The notes: generated from the letters alone by a model not told the origin. Positions 1 to 8,917 are shown, counted from the stretch's first letter. The stretch is 64,000 bases of DNA from JAVJQS01 sp040218815 (GCA_040218815.1 JAVJQS010000001.1:62001-126000); one strand, 5' to 3'. Translations and numbers: made by a program.

Positions 1-389
1 AAGCGGTTATTCCAAAAGAAAATCCGAATGTTTTGACAATTGATCGTGCTTCCTTGTTGAGCTCTATCAAACGAGTAAGCATCTTCTCTAGTAAAACTAC
101 TCATCAAGTTAGATTGAAAATGAGCGGCAGCGAATTACACATTTCAGCTGAAGATGTTGACTTCAATAATGATGCAAGCGAGCGATTAACTTGTCAGTTT
201 AAAGGAGATGACATGGAGATTGGATTTAACTCTCGTTTTTTAATTGAAATGTTGAGCAATTTGGATACTGATGAAATTAACATTGAAATGTCAGCCTCTA
301 ACAGAGCGGGTATTCTGACACCAGGCAGTGGTAACGATCAGCATGAAAATGTATTGATGTTGGTGATGCCAGTGATGTTGAATTCTTAA
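1..389 (+). CDS. dnaN: DNA polymerase III beta subunit (sliding clamp), 3' end only
   Basis: C-terminal part of the replication sliding clamp, which encircles DNA and tethers the polymerase. The frame is open from base 3 and the gene starts before the window. About 129 residues remain, covering the third clamp domain: the segment VIPKENPNVLTIDR and then LLSSIKRVSIFSSKTTHQVRL is typical of Bacteroidota DnaN, and the end carries the conserved LMLVMPVML strand that forms part of the peptide-binding pocket. The TTG at 33 is internal and not a real start. The gene is followed by a convergent acetyltransferase gene. Confidence 0.93.
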   Translation, partial: AVIPKENPNVLTIDRASLLSSIKRVSIFSSKTTHQVRLKMSGSELHISAEDVDFNNDASERLTCQFKGDDMEIGFNSRFLIEMLSNLDTDEINIEMSASNRAGILTPGSGNDQHENVLMLVMPVMLNS

Positions 390-436
390 AAATGCAATGC
401 CCGCTTTAAACGGTTTTTTAAGCCACCGGAGCTACT

Positions 437-883
437 TTATTTGGTGAGCAACTGCTTTTCCATATAATACAAGTCGAAACGTTCACTCCAGTACTTTGGC
501 TCGAACCTTAGCGTTTTATACCCTAATCTTTCATAAAAATGATTCACCTCCTGCGCAGTCATTAGGCTGATGACTCTAAACTCTCCAGATTTTTGAATTA
601 ACTGTTCAAAGTGATTCATCAGTTTTCGGCCTACTCCTTTTCCATGCATTGCTTTACTCACCATTAACCAAACAATCCTTGCATCCTCAGGCTTTTCTAT
701 CTCAAAGCCCCCACAGGCGATAATTTTCTCCTCCTGTTTAACAACCCAATAAGAATGCTTTTCCCTTTTTAAATAAGCTTTAAAATGAGACTTTTCACTT
801 TTATCAAAATAGATGGGTTCATTGCCATCGAACAGTTGTAAGCAGGCTGCTTCATATTTATTCTGATAAGGGAGTATTTCCAT
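437..883 (-). CDS. GNAT family N-acetyltransferase
   Basis: A 148-residue stand-alone GNAT domain that would transfer an acetyl group from acetyl-CoA to an amine. The acetyl-CoA pyrophosphate loop is visible as HGKGVGR at about residues 80-86, preceded by the beta4 strand ARIVWLMVS and followed by helix RKLMNHFEQ. The late segment NHFYERLGYK is the usual end of the fold. Substrate cannot be told. It is convergent with dnaN and appears to be transcribed alone. Length is normal for the family. Confidence 0.85.
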   Translation of the reverse strand: MEILPYQNKYEAACLQLFDGNEPIYFDKSEKSHFKAYLKREKHSYWVVKQEEKIIACGGFEIEKPEDARIVWLMVSKAMHGKGVGRKLMNHFEQLIQKSGEFRVISLMTAQEVNHFYERLGYKTLRFEPKYWSERFDLYYMEKQLLTK

Positions 884-1142
884 TTTATTGTTGTTTTATA
901 GAAAGCCAATTTAATGCAAAACCTTATTAGAATTGTAAAAACATTATCACTTTTATCAGCTACGCAGGGTTGCAAACCCACGCAGAGAGGTTAAAAGGCA
1001 TTTCTGAAAGCAATCAGGGAATTTTAAGGCACGATGAAAGAACAAACAGTTTATAGTTTGACTTACTAACAGTGCGCACATTTTCTAATTGAACATTTGT
1101 TTTTTAGGTTTGTCTTCTCAAAGAACTCTAAACCAAAAACTC

Positions 1143-1691
1143 ATGAAAAAGCTAAATTTATTATTATCGATTAGTTTATTAGTTAGTGCAAGTCTTTTTG
1201 CACAAGAAACCTTTACATTAAGAAGCAGCGATATTGGAGGTCAGTTTACTAAAGCTCAAGAGTTTGGTGGCTTTGGCTGTGCAGGAGAGAACCAGTCTCC
1301 AGAATTAAGCTGGGAAAATGCACCGGAAGGAACTAAGAGTTTTGCTGTAACCATGTACGATCCAGATGCCCCAACAGGAAGTGGATTTTGGCATTGGGTA
1401 ATGTTTGATATACCAGCTGATGTGAATGAGTTGAAACGTAATGCTGGAAACTTGGAGATGAATTTAGCCCCAGATGGAGCCATCCAGAGCATGACGAATT
1501 ATGGAACTCAGGGTTTTGGTGGCCCTTGCCCTCCTAAAGATCACGGTATTCACGAATACATCATTACCGTTTATGCCCTTAAAACAGATAAATTAGGCTT
1601 AGACAAAACTGCAAATCCAGCTTTTGTAGGTTTTAATTTATGGAACAACGTTATAGCTAAGGCGAGCATAGTTGCCTACTACGAAAGATAG
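1143..1691 (+). CDS. YbhB/YbcL family Raf kinase inhibitor-like (PEBP) protein, exported
   Basis: A phosphatidylethanolamine-binding-protein fold protein of 182 residues. The start chosen is the ATG at 1143, because it gives a clean Sec signal peptide (MKKLNLLLSISLLVSASLFAQ is 21 residues, cut after AQ or nearby); the frame continues upstream to a TTG at 1089 but that would bury the signal. Family marks are the DPDAP loop with WHWVMFDIP following and the GPCPPKDHGIHEY segment, the ligand-pocket motifs of bacterial PEBPs. Ligand and role are unknown in bacteria. Probably periplasmic. Monocistronic. Confidence 0.88.
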   Translation: MKKLNLLLSISLLVSASLFAQETFTLRSSDIGGQFTKAQEFGGFGCAGENQSPELSWENAPEGTKSFAVTMYDPDAPTGSGFWHWVMFDIPADVNELKRNAGNLEMNLAPDGAIQSMTNYGTQGFGGPCPPKDHGIHEYIITVYALKTDKLGLDKTANPAFVGFNLWNNVIAKASIVAYYER

Positions 1692-1761
1692 TTTTTTAGC
1701 TATGTAGGTTTTTTACCCTGCTTAATATCTAACTTCGCTTATTTGTATTGGCTTAACTATT

Positions 1762-2373
1762 ATGAATATCAAGTTTTTATCAATCTATTTAATTTTTTTC
1801 ATTATTCACTTCTTTGGAAATGGTTGCAAAGAAGATGATAGCGCACCTATTTCAAATTCAAGCAGTATTGATATCAATAGTGTTGAAGGCGGCAAAGGAA
1901 TAGTAAAAGTCTCAGGAGATCAAAGCATTCAATTATATGGTGTAGCAGAAGCATTGGGAAACACATATGAAAATCCTAGATCTACTAATCCACCGGAAGA
2001 ATCCTATTTCAATCAATATTATATTTTAGAAGATTCTACTAATAATGACAATTATATCTTTATTGGTATTTCTTGGAACGAAAGTGACAGTAGGCTGCTG
2101 CCCTCTGGAACTTTTTCTATTTCAGGTCCAAACCAATTTACAGGCCCAAACTATTATAGCCTACGATTCAGCATAGGACTATCTTTAAATAATGAATACT
2201 ACAATAGTATTTCAAATGAAGCTAAAGGAGTCATAACTATAGATGGAGGTGGTGGAGCATCTATGGGTTGTAATATTTGGTTTCCAGCAAACATTACCAT
2301 AGATTTAAAAAACTTAAAAGAGGTAACAACAGGTAAACTTATTAATATCCAAGGAGCTACTAAGTTTGGTTAA
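1762..2373 (+). CDS. hypothetical lipoprotein
   Basis: A 203-residue protein of no family that I recognise. It begins with a hydrophobic segment and a lipobox ending in FGNGC, so it should be a lipoprotein with Cys at about residue 22, followed by the acidic KEDDSAP stretch usual for surface or periplasmic lipoproteins in Bacteroidota. The rest is rich in Ser, Asn, Gly, Tyr and Ile, as in small beta-sandwich proteins, with a GGGGASMGCN segment near the end. It sits alone between the PEBP gene and a peptidase gene. Confidence 0.7.
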   Translation: MNIKFLSIYLIFFIIHFFGNGCKEDDSAPISNSSSIDINSVEGGKGIVKVSGDQSIQLYGVAEALGNTYENPRSTNPPEESYFNQYYILEDSTNNDNYIFIGISWNESDSRLLPSGTFSISGPNQFTGPNYYSLRFSIGLSLNNEYYNSISNEAKGVITIDGGGGASMGCNIWFPANITIDLKNLKEVTTGKLINIQGATKFG

Positions 2374-2472
2374 TATCATGCTGAAGGGTTACTAACCCAT
2401 ACTTAGATAGAAGAAATAATACAAAAGCGCAAAAGCGGATATCATTTAAGGGGAATCAATTAACTTCGCTTA

Positions 2473-3423
2473 ATGAACAAAAATGACCTTCAACTTCTCA
2501 AAAAACTCTGCTCCATTCAAGCCCCTTCAGGTAGTGAAGCAAGCGTAAAAGAGTTCCTATTAGATTATGTAAACAAAAACAGTTCAAGCTGGAAAGTGCA
2601 GCCTGAACTAGTTCATGGGGAGGATTTTCAAGATTGCTTGCTCTTGGTTTTTGGACAACCAACTACTGCTATTTATGCGCACATGGATTCGGTTGGCTAC
2701 TCTGTTGGCTATGATAATGAATTGTTAAAAATAGGAGGTCCTAAGGCAGAAGAAGGCACCGTTCTAATTGGTGAAGATTCCAAAGGAAAGATAGAAGCCA
2801 AATTGCATTATAAGATTGAAGACGAAACGGAAGATGAGAAAGTCATTAATACTATTTTAGACATTGATCGGAAAGTAGACCGAGGAACTACACTTACTTA
2901 TCAGCAAAACTTCAAAACATCAACTGATTTTGTAGAGAGCTGTTATTTAGACGACCGCTTAGGCATTTGGACGGCCTTGAAAGTTGCTGAAACTTTAGAA
3001 AATGGAGTAATTGCTTTCTCATGCTGGGAAGAAGTTGGCGGTGGTAGCGTAGGCTATTTAGCCAAGTATCTTTTTGAACAACATCAAATCAGACAGGCAT
3101 TAATAGCTGATATCACCTGGGTAACCAATGGAGTTAAACATGGCAAAGGCGTGGCCGTATCTATGCGAGACTCCGGCATCCCAAGACGGTCTTATATTGA
3201 TAAAATAATAAGTTTAGCAAAAGAATCAGGTATTGACTTTCAATTAGAAGTTGAAAGTGCAGGCGGTAGTGACGGAAATGCCCTGCAAAAATCACCCTAC
3301 CCTGTTGACTGGTGTTTTATTGGAGCCCCCGAAGATAAGGTGCACATGCCCAGTGAAAAAGTTCATTTTCACGATATTGAGTGCATGCATAAACTCTACT
3401 CCTACCTTATGCAAAGGCTATGA
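2473..3423 (+). CDS. M42-like zinc aminopeptidase
   Basis: A 316-residue metallopeptidase of the M42/M20 type, expected to remove N-terminal residues from peptides in the cytoplasm. The N-terminus LLKKLCSIQAPSGSE is the typical first helix and turn. Metal and catalytic positions are visible: AHMDSVG (His and Asp), CYLDDRLG (bridging Asp), WEEVGG (catalytic Glu and metal Glu), ADITWV (Asp) and KVHMPSEKVH (final His). It is shorter than the second M42 protein in this window (27809-28909) and clearly a different subgroup. Its stop overlaps the start of the next gene as ATGA. Confidence 0.82.
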   Translation: MNKNDLQLLKKLCSIQAPSGSEASVKEFLLDYVNKNSSSWKVQPELVHGEDFQDCLLLVFGQPTTAIYAHMDSVGYSVGYDNELLKIGGPKAEEGTVLIGEDSKGKIEAKLHYKIEDETEDEKVINTILDIDRKVDRGTTLTYQQNFKTSTDFVESCYLDDRLGIWTALKVAETLENGVIAFSCWEEVGGGSVGYLAKYLFEQHQIRQALIADITWVTNGVKHGKGVAVSMRDSGIPRRSYIDKIISLAKESGIDFQLEVESAGGSDGNALQKSPYPVDWCFIGAPEDKVHMPSEKVHFHDIECMHKLYSYLMQRL

Positions 3424-3986
3424 AACCGCAACAGATAAAGGACTTAAGACGGCGACCAAAAAAAAGCAAATTAGTCAGGAAGATTAAATTGCCACAGAAA
3501 GATTACATGTCTACAATTACTGCGTGGACAGTTTTTATCTACTTTTCAAGTGCGATTTTGATTCTTAGCAACTACTCCTACTTCATGCTAAAGATTGTGC
3601 ATTTTGTTCAATTTTTTTGTTTTTTCCTAGCGATTGCTTTCTTAGTACCAATCCGGTTTTATCGAAGAAAACTTAATATGAGCTACTATGAATATGTCTT
3701 CATCAATTTTCTTGGCTTGGCTCCATTACTGTTGCTATTTTCCTTAGGAATTAATATGGCATTTAAAGGCGATTCGTATACAGAGACTTATCGCATCGTG
3801 GACTCTATTTCCACTAATGGCAACATGACCTATGTATTAGAAGACAACAAATATGAGAGCTATGAACACGTTCGATCAATAGACCTTACCAAAGAAGTAG
3901 ATATTGAAGGAAATACCTTTCTTTCAATTCAATTTTCTGATGGATTATTGGGAATAAGGCTCATTGAGAAGCATCGTGTGCATTAA
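3420..3986 (+). CDS. hypothetical membrane protein
   Basis: A 188-residue protein of unknown function. The ATG at 3420 overlaps the stop of the preceding peptidase gene, which suggests translational coupling; a later ATG at 3507 would remove a strongly basic leader (many Lys and Arg in the first 28 residues). Three hydrophobic segments follow at about residues 34-51, 57-78 and 92-114, and then a roughly 75-residue soluble tail with mixed beta character. Its stop overlaps the stop of recX on the other strand by 4 bases. Confidence 0.6.
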   Translation: MKPQQIKDLRRRPKKSKLVRKIKLPQKDYMSTITAWTVFIYFSSAILILSNYSYFMLKIVHFVQFFCFFLAIAFLVPIRFYRRKLNMSYYEYVFINFLGLAPLLLLFSLGINMAFKGDSYTETYRIVDSISTNGNMTYVLEDNKYESYEHVRSIDLTKEVDIEGNTFLSIQFSDGLLGIRLIEKHRVH

Positions 3987-4450
3987 GTGTGCTTAGAAAT
4001 TTCATTCCAAATCAAGTCCCCTTCGTAACCTTTTGATTTTAAGAAACGAAAAAGTTTTGCCTTACTATCTGCTGAAGAGGATAGCTTGTCCCTTTTTGAA
4101 ACAGCAAGTTCATGTAAATTTTCCAGATAAAGATCCTGATCTATAGTTTTTAGTGCTGCTGATATAATAGGCAAATCAACTCCTTTTGCCATTAAGCCTT
4201 GCTTTATTTTATAGAGACCCCATTTTTTTACACGCAACTTTCCTCGAACATAAGTTTCAGCAAAGCGTTCCTCATTTATAAAATTTTCTTTGCGCAGATG
4301 TTTCAAAAGTTCTTCTACCTCATCACCAACCATGCCGTAAGCTTTTGCTTTCTGGCTAATTTCCAATTCACTGCGCTCTTGATAACTACAAAAACGCATC
4401 AGCTTTGCTAAAACTTCTTGAAAAGAAAAAGGCGCTTTGTTTGTCGTCAT
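3983..4450 (-). CDS. recX: regulatory protein RecX
   Basis: RecX binds RecA filaments and modulates recombination. The protein of about 155 residues has the RecX three-helix repeats: FQEVLAKLMRFCSYQERSE, then VEELLKHLRKENFINEERFAETYVRGK, the most diagnostic segment, and WGLYKIKQGLMAKGVD. The start at 4450 (MTTNKAPFSF) is preferred over an ATG at 4489 because it leaves room for the divergent transporter and fits the usual N-terminus. No recA neighbour is present. Confidence 0.88.
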   Translation of the reverse strand: MTTNKAPFSFQEVLAKLMRFCSYQERSELEISQKAKAYGMVGDEVEELLKHLRKENFINEERFAETYVRGKLRVKKWGLYKIKQGLMAKGVDLPIISAALKTIDQDLYLENLHELAVSKRDKLSSSADSKAKLFRFLKSKGYEGDLIWNEISKHT

Positions 4451-4495
4451 CTTTATATCAGCGTAATCTTGCACGAAGATAATATTCATGTTGCT

Positions 4496-5752
4496 TTGAA
4501 AAACCAGAAAGCACTTTATTTATTACTGAGTGCCAACGCAATTTCTCATTTTGCTCAAGGCATCAGCATGTTAGCTATACCATGGTATTTTGCTAAATAC
4601 CTCGATGCTGCCTCAACATTTGCAAGCATTTATGCCATTGCTACATTTTTTTCACTCTTTTGGGGATTGTATGCTGGCACCCTAATTGATCGATTTCCCA
4701 GAAAAAATATTTTTCTAAGTATTTGTGTAGTTAGCGCTATTGTGTTATTAAGTATTTCATCAGTTGGCTTTGTCAATGGAGAAATCCCCATGATTTTGGT
4801 GGCTTTTGTGTTCTGTTTCACTTTATTTAATTACAATATCCATTACCCTACACTTTACGCTTTTGGCCAAGAAATAACGGAAAAGAAAAACTACAGCAAG
4901 ACAAACTCTCTTTTGGAAGTAATGGGCCAATCAGTAAATGTTTTATCAGGAGCCATAGCTGTTATGCTGATTGAAGGTATGAATTTTAGTGTCGGAGGCA
5001 TGCACATTGAAATCACCCCTTGGACTATCCATGAAATATTTTTAATGGACGGCCTAACCTATGTTGTAGCTATGACCTTAATTTATTTCATTCGCTATGA
5101 ACCAACTTCAAAACTGGAGTTTTCAAAAGAGAAGATAAGTACGCGATTAAAAGAAGGAATCCTCTACTTAAAAAACCGACGTTTATTATTTCTATTTGGC
5201 AATGCCTCTTACACTGTTTTTATATTCACCTTGATATCCACCCATTTATTGTGGCCAATATATATTGAAAAACACCTCATGGCTGGAGGCGATACCTATG
5301 CCATCACAAAAATTTGTTATGCAATTGGCGCGATGCTTTCGGGCTTTTTTATCAGCTTAATATTTAGGAAATCTAACCTAGTTTTCTCGGTAATTGTGCT
5401 TATGCTCATTGGGCTCACCTGTTTGCTTGTTTTTGCAACAAGTCAATCAATTTTCTTGCTGTTTTGCTTTGCTTTGGGATTAGGTATAGCAAATGCAGGG
5501 ATTCGAATTCAACGGGTTACCTATTTATTCAACCACATCCCCAACAACATTATTGGTAGAGCAAATAGCGTATTTCAGAGCATCAACATCCTATTGCGGT
5601 CAATATTTATCGGCTTGTTTTCATTGGCCTTCTTCTCAAAGGGATCGAACATTACTTGGGCATTCTATATCGGCGCCTTTGCTGTTATTGTATCGTTAGT
5701 ACCTCTGATTTGGAACTACAATAGATTAAAGAATATGAAACTAGAAGAATAA
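4496..5752 (+). CDS. MFS transporter
   Basis: A major facilitator superfamily permease with about twelve hydrophobic helices in roughly 418 residues. The loop 2-3 signature appears as GTLIDRFPRKN; the second half begins after the cytoplasmic stretch near residue 200 (KEKISTRLKEGILYLKNRR), which is typical of the MFS_3 (enterobactin exporter-like) group. Substrate is unknown. No ATG fits the front: the frame runs back to a TTG at 4418, which would overlap recX, so the TTG at 4496 is preferred because LKNQKALYLLLSANAIS then leads straight into helix 1. The choice of start is uncertain. Confidence 0.8.
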   Translation: MKNQKALYLLLSANAISHFAQGISMLAIPWYFAKYLDAASTFASIYAIATFFSLFWGLYAGTLIDRFPRKNIFLSICVVSAIVLLSISSVGFVNGEIPMILVAFVFCFTLFNYNIHYPTLYAFGQEITEKKNYSKTNSLLEVMGQSVNVLSGAIAVMLIEGMNFSVGGMHIEITPWTIHEIFLMDGLTYVVAMTLIYFIRYEPTSKLEFSKEKISTRLKEGILYLKNRRLLFLFGNASYTVFIFTLISTHLLWPIYIEKHLMAGGDTYAITKICYAIGAMLSGFFISLIFRKSNLVFSVIVLMLIGLTCLLVFATSQSIFLLFCFALGLGIANAGIRIQRVTYLFNHIPNNIIGRANSVFQSINILLRSIFIGLFSLAFFSKGSNITWAFYIGAFAVIVSLVPLIWNYNRLKNMKLEE

Positions 5753-5828
5753 AGTTGAAGTAATATCCAATTTATTTTTAGTAAAAACAGATTAATCCAA
5801 GGCTTTCAATGCGTCAAACGTTCTATAA

Positions 5829-5860
5829 AAAAAGCTTGTTGAATATTCAACAAGCTTTTT
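5829..5860. terminator. bidirectional intrinsic terminator between MFS gene and rng
   Basis: A perfect palindrome of two 16-base arms (AAAAAGCTTGTTGAAT and its complement) gives a stem with an A-run on one side and a T-run on the other, so it can stop transcription from both directions. It lies between convergent genes, 2 bases from the rng stop codon. Confidence 0.85.
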
Positions 5861-5861
5861 C

Positions 5862-7415
5862 CTATTTCAAATTTATCTCTTCTCTACGGTTATCAAAAAA
5901 GTGATATTCTAAAAATTGATAATCGGTGGATTTCTTTATGTTCACCCACTTCTTATATTTCATAAACCATTTTCGCTGAACCGAGTAAAACCCTTTTGTT
6001 AAGTAAGCCTCAATAAAAGGATGCGCTTGTAGTGTAATCTTTTTCTGATTCAATTGCTGAAAAATGTACCTTAAGTTATTTTCAATCTCGTCTATCAATA
6101 AAATGGTAGCTGCAGTTTCTCCGGTTCCATTACAGCAAGGACACTTTTCAGAAGTCTTTATCTCCATTTCAGGACGAACACGCTGTCTTGTGATTTGCAC
6201 CAAGCCAAATTTCGTTGGAGGAAGGATAGTATGTTTAGCACGATCATCCTTCATGAATTCACGCATCTTTTCAAACAGCATGTCTCGGTTGCTATGATCG
6301 CGCATATCGATAAAATCAACTACTATAATCCCTCCCATGTCTCTCAATCGAAGCTGACGAGCAACTTCCTTGGCAGACTCTAAGTTTACATCAATGGCAT
6401 TCTTTTCTTGATCATCTTTTGAACGACTTCTCTGCCCACTATTTACATCTATAACGTGCAATGCCTCAGTGTGCTCAATAACCAAGTAAGCACCAGACTT
6501 CATAGTCACATTCTTGCCAAATAGCTGCTTAATTTGTTTTTCTATACCAAAATGTTCAAAAATTGGAATATCGCGTCGATAACCTTTTACCATCTTCTCC
6601 TTCCCGGGAGCTATAGAAGATACGTAGGTAATTAATTCTTTTTTTGTTTCGAAGTCATCAACGTAAATGTTATTAAAATCCTTATTCAGCAAGTCTCTTA
6701 ACATAGCAGAGCTGCGACTAATTTCACCTAAAACCCGTTGTGGTGGTTTCGAGGTTTGTAATTGCTTAAAGCATTCTTCCCACTTATTCAACAATTCGCT
6801 TAAGTCAGCATGTAAGTCAGCTACCTTTTTATTCTCGGCAACTGTTCGCACGATAACTCCGAACCCTTCTGGTCGGATACTCTTTATTAAACGCTTTAAA
6901 CGCTCTTTTTCAGCATTATTCCTAATTTTCTGAGAAACAGAAATACGATCCGAAAAAGGAACTAAAACCATGTACCTCCCAGCAATGGAAATTTCACTGC
7001 TTAAACGAGGTCCTTTCGTTGAAATAGGCTCTTTTGCTATCTGAACTAGGGCATACTGGTTTGAATTAAGCTGTTCCGCAATTTTTCCATCTTTATTAAT
7101 TTCATCTAGAAACTTAAAGTTTTTTAAAGAGGAGGTGCGTTGCTTTTTATTGATTACCCCTTGGACATACTTATTTAAGGTGGCAAAGTTTGGCCCCAAA
7201 TCTAGGTAATGTAAAAAGGCGTCTTTATTATAGCCTACATCCACAAATGCAGCATTTAGGCCTGGCATCACTTTCTTTATTCTGCCTAAATAGATGTCTC
7301 CTACGGAATAATTATTATTGCTTTTTTCTTTGTGTAACTCAATTAATTTTTTGTCCTCTAAAAGCGCAATAACGTCTTCCGAGGGTTTTGAGTTTATTAC
7401 TAAATCAACACTCAT
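5862..7415 (-). CDS. rng: ribonuclease G/E family endoribonuclease
   Basis: A 517-residue RNase G, a 5'-end-dependent endonuclease acting in rRNA maturation and mRNA decay. Order: an S1 RNA-binding domain near residues 37-130 (SVGDIYLGRIKKVMPGLNAAFVDVG), a 5'-sensor region, and the catalytic DNase I-like domain with VIDVNSG and VDFIDMRD holding the metal-binding Asp residues. The zinc-link motif CPCCNGTG follows at about residue 427. Length matches RNase G and lacks the long scaffold tail of RNase E. It lies in the conserved Bacteroidota block with HU and divergent mutY. Confidence 0.95.
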   Translation of the reverse strand: MSVDLVINSKPSEDVIALLEDKKLIELHKEKSNNNYSVGDIYLGRIKKVMPGLNAAFVDVGYNKDAFLHYLDLGPNFATLNKYVQGVINKKQRTSSLKNFKFLDEINKDGKIAEQLNSNQYALVQIAKEPISTKGPRLSSEISIAGRYMVLVPFSDRISVSQKIRNNAEKERLKRLIKSIRPEGFGVIVRTVAENKKVADLHADLSELLNKWEECFKQLQTSKPPQRVLGEISRSSAMLRDLLNKDFNNIYVDDFETKKELITYVSSIAPGKEKMVKGYRRDIPIFEHFGIEKQIKQLFGKNVTMKSGAYLVIEHTEALHVIDVNSGQRSRSKDDQEKNAIDVNLESAKEVARQLRLRDMGGIIVVDFIDMRDHSNRDMLFEKMREFMKDDRAKHTILPPTKFGLVQITRQRVRPEMEIKTSEKCPCCNGTGETAATILLIDEIENNLRYIFQQLNQKKITLQAHPFIEAYLTKGFYSVQRKWFMKYKKWVNIKKSTDYQFLEYHFFDNRREEINLK

Positions 7416-7526
7416 TTTTCTTTTCGAAAAAGTTATGCAAACACAAGAATCCCATCACATATACATGCAGGGACTCTTAGTAAAAAAGTATTTAGTTGAG
7501 AAAACCAGCAAACCGGTTGGTCTGCA

Positions 7527-7619
7527 TTATTTTTTCTTCTTGTGACGATTTTTGCGAAGTCTCTTCTTTCGCTTGTGAGTCGCCATTTTATGTCTTTTTC
7601 TTTTTTTACCGCTTGGCAT
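7527..7619 (-). CDS. AURKAIP1/COX24-domain (mS38-like) 30-residue basic protein
   Basis: A very short gene below usual annotation cut-offs. Translation gives MPSGKKRKRHKMATHKRKKR followed by LRKNRHKKKK and a TAA stop, almost entirely Lys, Arg and His. This matches the small AURKAIP1/COX24-domain proteins of Bacteroidota, related to mitochondrial ribosomal protein mS38, so a ribosome-associated role is inferred. It sits between rng and the TPR gene, 20 bases downstream of the latter's stop, in the same direction, and is probably cotranscribed with both. Confidence 0.8.
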   Translation of the reverse strand: MPSGKKRKRHKMATHKRKKRLRKNRHKKKK

Positions 7620-7639
7620 AACTATAAATTTAAATATTA

Positions 7640-8527
7640 TTATTTATTTTCTATTTCTTTAATGTAGTCCTCAACTTGCTGTAATACAAGCGGGTCTGAA
7701 ACTAAAGATTTATATTTTTCCAATGTTTCAATGCCTTTTTCCTTCTTGTCCTGACTGAGATATATGTCAGTTAAATAAAGATAAGCTTCGGCATTTTCAG
7801 GGTCAATCTCTAATATACTCTCAAATCTTTCAATCGCCTTTTCATACTGCCCTGATTGAATTGCAAAATAACCCAAATTTGTTAAGGCATTTACATTTTT
7901 GGGGTCTTTATTTATCACTTCTTTTAAAATTCCTATCCCTTTCATAGGCATAGCGCCCAATTGAGAAGCACCTTCCACATAGGCTACTCCTAATGCTGTC
8001 TGAGCATCTAAATTTTCAGGATTTAGTTCCAAGACTTCCTGATAACCAATTACAGCCCCTTTAATCAGCGACTTAGACTTATTTTTTGATAAACGAAAAG
8101 CTTTGAAGTAATTATCTCCTGCCATCATCCAATTGTTCTCTGTTGGCACTGCTTTAGCCTTTTCAGCAGTATATTTCGCAACTAATGGCGGAATATTCTT
8201 CTGAATACTGAATTGAATTAGGGTATCGTAAAGCGATAATTTGGTCTCGATATCAGCAACTTTATTTGCTTGATTCGAAGTAGCAGTTAAAAATTCTTGT
8301 TCAGTTGAGTCCAACTGATTTATTGCTTCATTTTCTTGGTCATGCTCATGATCGTGTTCTTCACCGACCTCATGCTCATGGCCATCACCCATTGCATCCT
8401 GCTGATCAATTTCATCACTCAAGCCTGATTCTTGAGCTGATTTTTGTCGTGGAGCAAAATAGATAAGTACCCCAACTAAAACTCCCGCTAAAATTAGCAG
8501 GAGTTGTTTTTTTCTATTACTTGTCAT
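7640..8527 (-). CDS. membrane-anchored tetratricopeptide repeat protein
   Basis: A 295-residue protein with one N-terminal membrane anchor (KKQLLLILAGVLVGVLIYFA, residues 6-25), a linker rich in His, Glu and Asp (GDGHEHEVGEEHDHEHDQEN, about residues 47-66), and then at least four TPR units in the C-terminal half, for example NVNALTNLGYFAIQSGQYEK and ENAEAYLYLTDIYLSQDKKE. Its start lies only 7 bases after the HU stop, so it is in the HU operon. Role unknown; TPRs usually mediate protein contacts. The His-rich linker could bind metal. Confidence 0.8.
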   Translation of the reverse strand: MTSNRKKQLLLILAGVLVGVLIYFAPRQKSAQESGLSDEIDQQDAMGDGHEHEVGEEHDHEHDQENEAINQLDSTEQEFLTATSNQANKVADIETKLSLYDTLIQFSIQKNIPPLVAKYTAEKAKAVPTENNWMMAGDNYFKAFRLSKNKSKSLIKGAVIGYQEVLELNPENLDAQTALGVAYVEGASQLGAMPMKGIGILKEVINKDPKNVNALTNLGYFAIQSGQYEKAIERFESILEIDPENAEAYLYLTDIYLSQDKKEKGIETLEKYKSLVSDPLVLQQVEDYIKEIENK

Positions 8528-8534
8528 CTAAACC

Positions 8535-8822
8535 TTATGGTTTAACATTTTCTTTCACTTTATTCACAAAGCTTTTTGATGGCTTAAATGCTGGAATAAA
8601 ATGCTCTGGAATAATCATAGTTGTATTCTTAGAGATATTTCTACCTGTTTTCTCTGCTCTTTTCTTGGTAATAAAACTACCAAAACCTCTCAAGTAAACA
8701 CTTTCTCCTTTTTCAAGTGAACCTCTTACGGTTTTCATGAATTCTTCTACGGTTGTCAATACGGCAGTTTTTTCAATACCTGTAGTCTCTGAAATCTCTG
8801 CAACAATATCTGCTTTAGTCAT
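8535..8822 (-). CDS. HU family DNA-binding protein
   Basis: A 95-residue nucleoid protein. It shows the HU/IHF fold: helices TKADIVAEISETTGIEKTAV and VEEFMKTVRGSLEKG, then the beta arm region VYLRGFGSFITKKRAEKTGRN and a shortened arm tip ending in PEHFIPAFKPSKSFVNKV. The GFGSF motif and the FKPSK segment are diagnostic. It is the first gene of a leftward operon with the TPR protein and probably the mS38-like protein and rng. A strong promoter match lies upstream. Confidence 0.93.
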   Translation of the reverse strand: MTKADIVAEISETTGIEKTAVLTTVEEFMKTVRGSLEKGESVYLRGFGSFITKKRAEKTGRNISKNTTMIIPEHFIPAFKPSKSFVNKVKENVKP

Positions 8823-8888
8823 TTTGTGGTTAAATTTGTGATTTATAAAATAATTGGTTTATCCTGAAATAGTTATCCATTTCGGCGG

Positions 8889-8917
8889 CAAAGATAGTAT
8901 TTTTTATAGCCTCACAA
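8889..8917 (-). promoter_or_regulatory. promoter of the HU gene
   Basis: On the minus strand a TTG at 8917-8915 is followed after 18 bases by TATCTTTG at 8896-8889. This matches the Bacteroidota sigma-A consensus TTG, 17-23 nt, TAnnTTTG. The leader to the HU start would be about 60 nt. Confidence 0.75.

Noticed and set aside
965..977. Hairpin GGGTTGCAAACCC upstream of the PEBP gene
   Set aside because: A 5-bp stem alone is not evidence for a regulatory site.
769..981. Minus-strand 70-residue ORF upstream of the acetyltransferase
   Set aside because: Overlaps the real gene in another frame, and no recognisable product.
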